A program made the translations under genes and the position numbers. A DNA stretch of 64,000 nucleotides from Nocardia sp. CY41 (GTDB taxonomy: Bacteria; Actinomycetota; Actinomycetes; Mycobacteriales; Mycobacteriaceae), in the NCBI RefSeq assembly GCF_009829325.1, contig NZ_VUOS01000014.1, positions 1-64,000 on the forward strand, written 5' to 3'. The stretch's first letter is position 1, and every line of letters begins with the position of its first letter. This document shows, piece by piece, positions 52,053 to 58,853 of this stretch. The notes under the pieces were generated by a model. The model saw only the letters and a list, made by a program, of their open reading frames with translations. It was not told the origin of the DNA and searched no databases.

Positions 52053-52394
52053 ATGCGTCACAGCAGTGAGGCGCGAAAGATGCTGCGTGCTCTGGACGCT
52101 GAGCTGTCGGAGGTTTCCCGCCGCCTGGGGCAGCCCGTGGAATGGTCGGAGCGGGATCGGGCCGTTTTGGAGCTGATCGCGTCCAATATCGACCGGAAAG
52201 CCGACCTTTCCGACCGGTATTCCGAAGCCGAGGACACTAAGACTCGGGTCAAGCTGTCCGCGGAGTTGCGGTTGCTCGAGGCGGCGTTGGCGCGGCTGCT
52301 CAAGCAGATCGACCCGGAGCCTGCCGTCACGTCTCCGCGGTCGGCGCAGGCATCACGTGCGGCTCGGGCTCGGTGGGAGCGGCACCGTGCCTAA
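52053..52394 (+). CDS. Small charged helical phage-type protein
   Basis: 113 residues with a consensus AGGAGGT at 52040-52046. Three helical stretches rich in Arg/Glu/Leu, then a disordered Ser/Ala tail ending R-A-A-R-A-R-W-E-R-H-R-A. Small proteins of this shape, ending in a basic A-A-x-x-R-W motif, occur next to terminase genes in actinobacterial phages and are often called small terminase or terminase-like. I recall this; no terminase large subunit follows here. The strong ribosome binding site suggests the start of the late-type operon. Confidence 0.5.
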   Translation: MRHSSEARKMLRALDAELSEVSRRLGQPVEWSERDRAVLELIASNIDRKADLSDRYSEAEDTKTRVKLSAELRLLEAALARLLKQIDPEPAVTSPRSAQASRAARARWERHRA

Positions 52395-52764
52395 GTTCGT
52401 GCGCGCAGCGATGGCGCCTTCCGGTTTGTATCGGTGGATCGGCCAGCAATTGGAGTCCGCTTACGCGGCGGCGGACCCGCGTAGCGCGGCCCTCGACCAC
52501 CCCGGCCGCGCGATGGTCGCCGAGATTCCCCGACCTGTACCCGAGCAGGTGCGCCGATTCCGTGAACGCCTGCCGCTGACGGTTCCGGCGTGGCTGTTGG
52601 ACGGGCACAGCGCATACGCGGCCGGATTCGCCGGAGTGATCCCGAAGGATCGCGCGGTGCGGGCGGTGGCCTACACGGTCGGCCCTGACGACGTGATTAC
52701 CAGCGCCGAGGACTGCACGACTAGAGGGCCTGGGCAGATTTTGAAGGGAGATACCCCCGCATGA
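52387..52764 (+). CDS. Small protein before the tape measure gene, unknown
   Basis: 125 residues from a GTG inside the end of the previous gene (8-base overlap). Mixed alpha/beta with A-A-M-A-P-S-G-L-Y-R-W-I-G at the start and an I-P-K-D-R-A-V-R-A-V-A-Y-T strand. In complete siphophages the gene before the tape measure encodes the frameshifted tail chaperone; this protein does not resemble one, and no slippery site stands out. Its stop overlaps the tape measure start. Confidence 0.5.
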   Translation: MPKFVRAAMAPSGLYRWIGQQLESAYAAADPRSAALDHPGRAMVAEIPRPVPEQVRRFRERLPLTVPAWLLDGHSAYAAGFAGVIPKDRAVRAVAYTVGPDDVITSAEDCTTRGPGQILKGDTPA

Positions 52765-55700
52765 CAGCTCCAGGTCAAGCGTTCGAACTCGGCGTCGGCT
52801 ATCTGTCGATCCTGGGAGAGACCGACAAGCTAGCCCGCTCCGTCTATGGGGCGATTCGGGATGCGCAGCGGTATGCGGACCGGCATCCGATCAGCATCAA
52901 AGCGGATATCGACGTCTCGCATATCGCCGGAATCAACGTCGACGTGATGCCCGACTTCAGCCAGTTCGGCGACCGCATGTCGGTCGGGTTGGCGCTCGAG
53001 CAGGCGCGCCACAACTGGACGGTCGGCGTGGGTGTCGATGTCGACACCGCGGGCGCCCTGGGCGCGATGGCGGGATTGCACGCGCAGTTGCAGGCGATGG
53101 CGACGCCGATCCGCCAAGAGGTCAACGTCGATGTCGACCGCGATGCGTCGTCTTCGGTGCGGGCTCTCACGTCCGGACTGGGTTCGATCGGCACGGTCGC
53201 CGGAGGCGCTTCCGCCGCGGCCGCGGGTATCGCGGCGATCGGTGGTGCGGCGGGTGCTGCGCTGGGGGCGGTCGGGGCGCTCGGTGTCGGGCTGGCCAGC
53301 CTGGGCCCTGCCGCGGCCGCCGGCATCGCAACCGCCGTCGTCGGGATGCAGGGCATGGGGGATGCGTTCAAGGCGCTCTCCGCGGCGGAGGACGCAGCAG
53401 GCCAGGACGGCGCCGCGCAGGCGAAGGCTGTAGCCGCGGCGAATGATCAGCTGGAGTCCGCGATCGAAGGCGTCACTACCGCGCAACGGTCGCAGGCCGA
53501 CGCAGTCAAGGACGCCGAGGACGCGCACAAGGACATTGCCCGCGCCTACAAGGACGCCGCCGACGAACTGGAGGACTACCAGTTCAAGCTGAAGGATGCC
53601 GCCCTTTCCGAGCAGGAGGCGGCGCTCGCGGTCCGGGAGGCCCGCGACGAACTGGCGAAGGCCAAGCCTGAGGACCGGGAGAAGGCGTTGCTGCGGTTGC
53701 AGCGCGCCGAACTGCGGTATGCCGAGTCGGCGGAACGTAACCGCGACGTCCAAGAGGAAGCCAACGACGCTCAGGCGAAGGGTCTCGAGGGCAGCGACAA
53801 GGTCGTTTCCGCGAAGGAGAAAGCCGCCAAGGCGGACGAGCGGGTCGCCGAAGCCGACCGCCAAGTGCAGAAGGCACACGAGCAGGTCGCGAAAGCGCAG
53901 CAGGGCGTCACCGACGCGATGAACTCCGGTTCCTCCGCCCAGGACAAGGCCGCTCAAGCACTGGCGAAGCTCAGCCCGAACGCACGCGAGTTCGTGTTGG
54001 CTACACGGGATCTGATCCCGATGTGGCAGGACTTGCGCACCGCCACTCAGGACGCGCTGTTCGATGACGCGGCCAAGGGCATTACCGAACTCGCTCAGGC
54101 GGCCATGCCGACCCTGAAGGCGGGCATGGTCGACGTCGCGTCCTCCATGAATGGATTGACCAAGCAGTTCGCTGCGTTCTGGGCGGCACCGGAAAACCTC
54201 GAAGGCGTCCGGGCGGCATTCGCCGGCACCAAAGGCTTCATTGATGGCCTAGGTCCCGGACTGCAGCAAGCCACGCAAGGCTTCCTGTCGCTGGGGCAGG
54301 CATTCGAACCGGTCGCCAACCAGATCGGCGCGCAGCTGGGGAACATGCTCGGGCAGGTCGGGCAGGCGTTCGCCACGGCATTCGAAAACGGGCAGCTCAC
54401 GCAGCTCATCGGCAACTTCGGCAACATCCTGCAAGGACTGGGTGAGGGACTGAACCCGGTGATCCAGGGCCTCATCGAGATGGGCAACATCGTTGGGCCG
54501 ACGTTGGGGCCGCTGTTCAAATCGCTCGGGGAGTCGATCGGCTCTATCGCGCCGTCGCTCGGTCGTCTCGGTGGGACGTTCGCCGAGACGCTGACGGCGT
54601 TGCTGCCGGACATCGCGAAGCTCATCGACGCCTTCGCTACCGGTCTCGAACCGGTGCTACCGGTGATCGGCGATCTACTGCAATCGCTGTCGACGGCCAT
54701 CATGCCGCTGATCGAGCCATTGAGCGAAGTAGCGCAGATCGTCGGAACTGCACTGTCGCAGGCGATTACCGCGCTGGCACCGGCTATCGGCCCAATCGGC
54801 GACGCGTTCGCGTCTCTGGTGAAAGCGGTGGCGCCGATCCTGCCGGTGCTCGCCGATGTCGTCTCCGGCCTGATCCAGGCACTCGCCCCCGCGCTGACGA
54901 CGATCTTCGACGCCCTCGGTCCGGTCATCAAGCAGTGGGCGGACCTGCTGATGCCGGCGTTCCGAGACTTGCAGCCGGTCCTCGCCGATGTGGCGAAGAT
55001 ACTCGGTGACGCGCTCGCCGACGCGCTGGTTCAGATTTCCCCGCACATCCCCGACATGGCGAAGGCGTTCACCGACCTGATGAACGCCTTCACTCCGCTG
55101 TTGCCGGAACTGGCTCGGCTGGTCGCCGATCTGCTGCCGCCCATGCTGGATCTTTTCATCTCGATCCTGCCGCAGGTCGTGAAGCTCACCGAGGCGTTCA
55201 CGTGGCTGGCGAACAACGTGATCACCCCGGTTCTGATCCCCGCGATCCGAGGACTGTCGGAGTACCTGACCGACCAACTGAACAACGCCACGAAGGCGAT
55301 CACTACCGCCCGGGATTTCTGGGGCGGTGCGCTGAAGGCCATGGGTACGGCGTTCTCCACGCTCGGCGACGCAGCCGGGCGGGTGTGGGACGGTGTGGTC
55401 AGCAACATCGCCAAGGGCGTGAAGGTCATCGGCGAATTGCTGCTCACGGTCGCTCGCTCGCCTATCCCGTTCCCCGGCCAGGGCGATGCCCGCAACTACG
55501 GTGAACAACTCGTCGGATGGGCGAACGCGCACATGGCCGCGGGTGGGCTGCTGCGCGGACCTGGCACGGGCACGAGTGATTCGATGCTGATCGCGGCGAG
55601 CACCGGTGAATACATCGTCAACGCCGGGGCGACGGCCGCGAATCTGCCGCTGCTCGAGGCGATCAATTCCGGGTGGGTGCCGACTGCGGATTTCCTGCAC

Positions 55701-56786
55701 GGCATGATCCCCGGTTTCGCCGAAGGCGGCTTGGTCCCGGGCAAGAAGTTCGCGCAGAGCATGGATTCCGCGACCTATTTGATGGGCGGCTACAGCAAGA
55801 CCGCGATCGACTGCTCCGGTCTCGTCTCCGCCGTGGTGAACGACGCACTGGGGTTGGATCCGTTCTCGCCGCGCATGAGCACCGTGAACGAAGGCGCATG
55901 GCTGGCGGCGAAGGGCGCGAAACCTGGTCTCGGCCCGGACGGTTCGATCCGGATCGGCTGGTTCGATCACGGGGGCGGTGCCAACGGACATACGGCCATG
56001 ACGTTGTCGGACGGGACGAACGTCGAGAGCAACAGCAGTGACGGTGTGATCCTCGGCGGCCCAGTGGGCGCGAACCATCGCATGTTCGACAAGCAGATGC
56101 ACATTCCGCCGGAGTTGCTGCGCGGCGGTGACCTCGGCGCGTCCACGGGCACGGGTGCGGTCCAGGGTGGTCGGCCAGGCAAGCTCGGCGGTGGCGCTGG
56201 TGGCAGCGGTGCTGGTGGTTCGCGCGCATCGGGTGCGGGTGCCGGTGGCGCGTCGGGTACTGAAGCCGACACCGCGGGCGCTACACCGGTGTTCGTCACG
56301 AACTGGCCGCCGCAACTGGCTGTTGGCTCGCCGGCCGCCGCGGGACTGGCCCCCGGCGAGCTGTCCAAGACGACTTATGGTCCGGGCACCACCACGCAGC
56401 CCGCCGCAGTGACGCCGAACGCAGGCGCCGACAGCAAGCACCCCCTTGCGGGCCTGCCCATCCCAGGCGCGGACAAGCTGTTCAACGGTCCGGCACCTTG
56501 GTACCTGGCATCTTCGCCGGAGCAAGCGCTCGCGAACCTGGGCAGCCAGGCGGGGAGCTTGGCGCAACGGACGAACAACGGTCTCGCATCTCTGTTGCAG
56601 AACAACTGGAAAGAGATGCTCAACACCGGATTGGCGGTAGCGGGCATGGGCGCTGGCGGCGGTGGTGGTCCGCAGATGGTCGTCAACGCCAGCGGTATGG
56701 ACCCCAACAGCGTCGGCACCGCAGTAGAGCGGGTCTGGCGTAGGCGGACCCTGGCGAACCAGCGCGGAGGAGGGTTCGGCCGGTAG
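52761..56786 (+). CDS. Phage tape-measure protein with NlpC/P60 domain
   Basis: 1341 residues. N-terminal domain (1-130), a glycine/alanine-rich hydrophobic segment (about 135-205), a long coiled coil (about 225-400, with K-D-A-E-D-A-H-K-D-I-A-R-A-Y-K), then hundreds of residues of hydrophobic helical repeat. Near the C-terminus an NlpC/P60-type hydrolase has I-D-C-S-G-L (Cys1018) and G-H-T-A-M (His1077), followed by a Gly/Ser-rich linker and a last 200 residues of linker-like sequence. Tape measures set siphophage tail length and help DNA enter the cell; the hydrolase would cut peptidoglycan. It is the only structural gene I recognise in the element. Confidence 0.9.
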   Translation: MTAPGQAFELGVGYLSILGETDKLARSVYGAIRDAQRYADRHPISIKADIDVSHIAGINVDVMPDFSQFGDRMSVGLALEQARHNWTVGVGVDVDTAGALGAMAGLHAQLQAMATPIRQEVNVDVDRDASSSVRALTSGLGSIGTVAGGASAAAAGIAAIGGAAGAALGAVGALGVGLASLGPAAAAGIATAVVGMQGMGDAFKALSAAEDAAGQDGAAQAKAVAAANDQLESAIEGVTTAQRSQADAVKDAEDAHKDIARAYKDAADELEDYQFKLKDAALSEQEAALAVREARDELAKAKPEDREKALLRLQRAELRYAESAERNRDVQEEANDAQAKGLEGSDKVVSAKEKAAKADERVAEADRQVQKAHEQVAKAQQGVTDAMNSGSSAQDKAAQALAKLSPNAREFVLATRDLIPMWQDLRTATQDALFDDAAKGITELAQAAMPTLKAGMVDVASSMNGLTKQFAAFWAAPENLEGVRAAFAGTKGFIDGLGPGLQQATQGFLSLGQAFEPVANQIGAQLGNMLGQVGQAFATAFENGQLTQLIGNFGNILQGLGEGLNPVIQGLIEMGNIVGPTLGPLFKSLGESIGSIAPSLGRLGGTFAETLTALLPDIAKLIDAFATGLEPVLPVIGDLLQSLSTAIMPLIEPLSEVAQIVGTALSQAITALAPAIGPIGDAFASLVKAVAPILPVLADVVSGLIQALAPALTTIFDALGPVIKQWADLLMPAFRDLQPVLADVAKILGDALADALVQISPHIPDMAKAFTDLMNAFTPLLPELARLVADLLPPMLDLFISILPQVVKLTEAFTWLANNVITPVLIPAIRGLSEYLTDQLNNATKAITTARDFWGGALKAMGTAFSTLGDAAGRVWDGVVSNIAKGVKVIGELLLTVARSPIPFPGQGDARNYGEQLVGWANAHMAAGGLLRGPGTGTSDSMLIAASTGEYIVNAGATAANLPLLEAINSGWVPTADFLHGMIPGFAEGGLVPGKKFAQSMDSATYLMGGYSKTAIDCSGLVSAVVNDALGLDPFSPRMSTVNEGAWLAAKGAKPGLGPDGSIRIGWFDHGGGANGHTAMTLSDGTNVESNSSDGVILGGPVGANHRMFDKQMHIPPELLRGGDLGASTGTGAVQGGRPGKLGGGAGGSGAGGSRASGAGAGGASGTEADTAGATPVFVTNWPPQLAVGSPAAAGLAPGELSKTTYGPGTTTQPAAVTPNAGADSKHPLAGLPIPGADKLFNGPAPWYLASSPEQALANLGSQAGSLAQRTNNGLASLLQNNWKEMLNTGLAVAGMGAGGGGGPQMVVNASGMDPNSVGTAVERVWRRRTLANQRGGGFGR

Positions 56787-56802
56787 CCCATCCCGGACAC
56801 GA

Positions 56803-56834
56803 AAGAGGGGTACTCGAAGCCGAGTACCCCTCTT
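56803..56834. terminator. Terminator after the tape measure gene
   Basis: AAGAGGGGTACTCG (56803-56816), loop AAGC, CGAGTACCCCTCTT (56821-56834): a 14-bp perfect stem flanked by short A and T runs, so it can act in both directions, also for the converging minus-strand pair. Confidence 0.88.
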
Positions 56835-56866
56835 GTCGTCACGTGACGTAAACGGTTCGCTTGGGA

Positions 56867-57061
56867 CTACCCCTCGCTCGCCCGGTTGTCCGCTGCATCG
56901 CCCTGGCCGCGCTCTCGAATCCACCGCTCAGCGGACAGCTTGCGGGGGCATGGCGGTGTGCAGGTGGCGTGGAGCTTCAGCAGTCCGCGCGCGTGCTGCT
57001 CGTCGGCAGGCCAATTGCTGTCGTCGCAGTAGTCCTGAATCCAGCTACGCCGCGTGGTCAT
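56867..57061 (-). CDS. Small Cys-containing protein of a two-gene minus-strand module
   Basis: 64 residues, start overlapping the stop of the membrane protein gene (ATGA). It has D-Y-C-D-D-S-N-W-P and C-T-P-P-C, three cysteines, and a basic C-terminal half. No known family. Opposite in direction to the tape measure operon and ending at the same terminator, which suggests its own control, like a moron or immunity module in a prophage. Confidence 0.55.
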   Translation of the reverse strand: MTTRRSWIQDYCDDSNWPADEQHARGLLKLHATCTPPCPRKLSAERWIRERGQGDAADNRASEG

Positions 57062-57225
57062 CGCTTGCCCTCGCTGTCGATGCGATCCATGACCTCACGG
57101 AAGGGGACCTGTTCGTCGGGATCGTCGCCCAACTCGAGTAGCCACGGCAGCACCCAGAACAGCAGGATCAACAGACCGCCGACAGCGGCCATGACGATCA
57201 GGGTGACTGCAAGGTCTGTGGGCAA
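57058..57225 (-). CDS. Small single-pass membrane protein
   Basis: 55 residues from a TTG, with GAGGGG 7 bases upstream (reading the minus strand). One transmembrane helix (about residues 6-30: V-M-A-A-V-G-G-L-L-I-L-L-F-W) and an acidic tail (E-L-G-D-D-P-D-E-Q-V-P-F-R-E). Too short and non-ATG to be found by a simple search. Coupled to the 64-residue gene. A membrane-located partner or superinfection-exclusion protein is possible; unproven. Confidence 0.6.
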   Translation of the reverse strand: MPTDLAVTLIVMAAVGGLLILLFWVLPWLLELGDDPDEQVPFREVMDRIDSEGKR

Positions 57226-57260
57226 GGCTGTACCCCTCGGCGTTGTGGTGTGGTTGGTGA

Positions 57261-57302
57261 CACTCGGCGCCGAGGATTCGGGGGTTCACCCGGCGCCGAG
57301 TG
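57261..57302. repeat. 12-bp perfect inverted repeat in the divergent region
   Basis: CACTCGGCGCCG (57261-57272) and CGGCGCCGAGTG (57291-57302), 18 bases apart. It lies upstream of both the minus-strand pair and the XRE gene, so it is an operator or cruciform candidate rather than a terminator. Confidence 0.55.
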
Positions 57303-57332
57303 CTACAGAAAGTGTGTTGTGCCAGCATCGTT

Positions 57333-57367
57333 CGGTGAACAGGCTTACCGTTTACTGATGTTCACCG
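57333..57367. promoter_or_regulatory. Inverted repeat over the start of the XRE regulator gene
   Basis: CGGTGAAC (57333-57340) and GTTCACCG (57360-57367), perfect 8-bp arms with 19 bases between. The right arm overlaps the start codon region, and no Shine-Dalgarno sequence precedes the ATG, so binding here would shut the gene off: a likely autoregulatory site. Confidence 0.5.
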
Positions 57368-58317
57368 ATTCGGGGGTAACAGGCGAACTGCTGCGCGAAC
57401 TGCGCACGGTCGCTGGTATCGGACTGCGCCGCATGGCCGACCGCACCTGCTTCACGGCCGGCTATCTATCGCTGGTCGAGACCGGGCAGCGGCCAGTCAC
57501 GGCTGCGGTGCTCGACGCGTACCGTGCGGTGCTCTCGGATCCAGTTCTGGGGCTGGAATCCGTCGACCTCGAGCGGCTCGGCGCGACCGTGGGAGACCCG
57601 TCCGCCGCGGGCCGCGCGGGGCTAGAAGACCTCTCGGCCATCCTCGACCGCACGCGGCATCTCGAGGATTCCGTGGGGGCTGCGTCCGTTGTGCAGTTGG
57701 TCCGCGGCATGGACGCGACAGCGCGCACTCTGGCACGTCACCGTGCGGGCGGCCCAGCTTCGGCCAGCCTGGCATCCGAGGTCGCGCGCTACCGGGGTTG
57801 GCTGGAACATGCCACGCACCGCGGGCATCTCGCAGACCGGGTACTGGGGGACGCCGCGAAGCTCGCCGAGGATGGCGACGACCCGTCACAACTCGCGCAC
57901 GCGCACAGCTTCCGCGCCTATACCGCGCGCCACAACGGGGAGCTACAGCGCGCCGTCGACCTCACCGAGTCGGCGATAGCAGTTGCACGGGCTCACCCGA
58001 TTCTCGGCGTGTACGACCGATATCAGCGGGCCGAACTGCTCGCACTCCAGGGCGACCGGCGCCGGGCCGCGCGGGCTCTGCATCACGCCGACACGGCAGC
58101 GTCGGCCGCAGAGGGGATCGACCTGCCTTCGTTCGGCTACTGGTACACGCCCGGGTTCTGGGGCTTGGAGCGCGGCATCGTGCTGGCCGCGCTGGGCCGC
58201 GCTCCAGAGGCGATACGGGAAGCGGAGGAGGGGTATGCGGCCCTGCCAGAGGGACACAAGGGTGCCGATTGGGCGCGCTCGATGCTCAGCCAGATCGACC
58301 CGGAGCTGTGTGTCTGA
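57358..58317 (+). CDS. XRE regulator with TPR-like C-terminal domain
   Basis: 319 residues from the ATG at 57358; the 36 codons open upstream are not supported. Helix-turn-helix at about 5-60 (L-R-E-L-R-T-V-A-G-I-G-L-R-R-M-A-D-R-T and Y-L-S-L-V-E-T-G-Q-R-P-V-T). The rest is helical repeats (A-A-R-A-L-H-H-A-D-T-A-A-S-A-A) typical of actinobacterial XRE-TPR proteins. It lies at the right end of the element, opposite to the pair at 56867-57225. It could be the element's maintenance regulator or a sensor of a peptide or helper-phage factor. Confidence 0.8.
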   Translation: MFTDSGVTGELLRELRTVAGIGLRRMADRTCFTAGYLSLVETGQRPVTAAVLDAYRAVLSDPVLGLESVDLERLGATVGDPSAAGRAGLEDLSAILDRTRHLEDSVGAASVVQLVRGMDATARTLARHRAGGPASASLASEVARYRGWLEHATHRGHLADRVLGDAAKLAEDGDDPSQLAHAHSFRAYTARHNGELQRAVDLTESAIAVARAHPILGVYDRYQRAELLALQGDRRRAARALHHADTAASAAEGIDLPSFGYWYTPGFWGLERGIVLAALGRAPEAIREAEEGYAALPEGHKGADWARSMLSQIDPELCV

Positions 58318-58451
58318 GCCCCATCGGTTACTCACCGAATATGTGAGAGAGCCGACCGGAACCGCTGAGAATCGGTAGGCGTTACGAAAACGCCAAACCC
58401 GTTGCGTAGCAGCATGTTCGCGAATCGTTCGGAACCGACCGGATGCGACAT

Positions 58452-58494
58452 CTTCTAATCCCTAGGTCGCAGGTTCGATTCCTGCCGGGGGCGC
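58452..58494 (+). repeat. attR, 43-bp core repeat
   Basis: Identical to the 3' part of tRNA-Arg at 44079-44121. The 74-base tRNA is not complete here: only the anticodon loop to the 3' end is present, so this is the displaced original end. Confidence 0.92.
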
Positions 58495-58498
58495 AACC

Positions 58499-58535
58499 AC
58501 CCCTGTGACCTGCCTATACGATGGGTCACAGGGGT
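58499..58535. terminator. Original host terminator of tRNA-Arg
   Basis: ACCCCTGTGACC (58499-58510) and GGTCACAGGGGT (58524-58535), a 12-bp perfect stem followed by ATTA, directly after attR. In an uninhabited chromosome it would follow tRNA-Arg by 5 bases. Confidence 0.78.
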
Positions 58536-58853
58536 ATTACCCACCGAGCGCAATGCTCAAACACCATGCAGCTCAGCCTGTGGACGTTCCGCAGGGACGA
58601 TCCAGCGAGGGCCGGCCGAAGACTTCGCGAGCGAGTTGCAGCACAACAGGTCGCCGGGAACGATCGACACCTGCTGCCGCGAAGTCTTGCCGGGCTTGCG
58701 CTCAGGTCAGCCGGACAGCGAACGCGATCGAGCAGCAGTCATCCGCTCGATTCGATTCCGACCCCCTCGCCGACCCGAGGACCCGGACCGCGGGTGGCCC
58801 TTCGGTGGATCTTCCGCTGGTGATGTCGAGCGCGCGGAGGCCGGGTATGCCGA
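58536..58853. other. Short stretch without a supportable gene
   Basis: Between the tRNA terminator and the giant modular gene. A plus-strand frame (58521-58823) exists but is Arg/Ser/Pro-rich with no motif. No immunity-like gene is seen on the minus strand directly downstream of the giant gene. Confidence 0.4.

Larger units (their letters stand above)
44079..58494. mobile_element. 14.4-kb tRNA-Arg-integrated phage-like element (satellite or reduced prophage)
   Basis: Bounded by identical 43-bp repeats, with the integrase gene next to attL reading toward it. Plus-strand genes run from excisionase through small replication-region genes, a RepA-like ATPase with iterons, and a structural-type end consisting of three small or medium genes and a tape-measure gene. 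A two-gene minus-strand pair and an XRE regulator close the right end. No recognisable capsid, portal, protease, large terminase, other tail, or lysis gene, and no FtsK/TraB translocase for conjugation. All genes look intact. From att core to att core the unit is 14,373 bp. Confidence 0.85.

Noticed and set aside
54675..56924. A 749-residue minus-strand frame opposite the tape measure gene
   Set aside because: Shadow of the tape measure gene, with Arg/Gln-rich composition and no motif; it also runs through the terminator at 56803.
57095..57328. 77-residue minus-strand frame overlapping the small membrane gene
   Set aside because: Arg/His-rich shadow; the frame with the TTG start at 57225 has a clear transmembrane helix, a ribosome binding site and a coupled downstream gene.
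44079..58494. Integrative conjugative element (AICE) reading of the tRNA-Arg element
   Set aside because: No FtsK/TraB-like translocase or relaxase is seen, while a phage tape measure is.
58521..58823. Plus-strand ORF after attR
   Set aside because: Begins inside the tRNA terminator hairpin and has a composition typical of noncoding high-G+C DNA.
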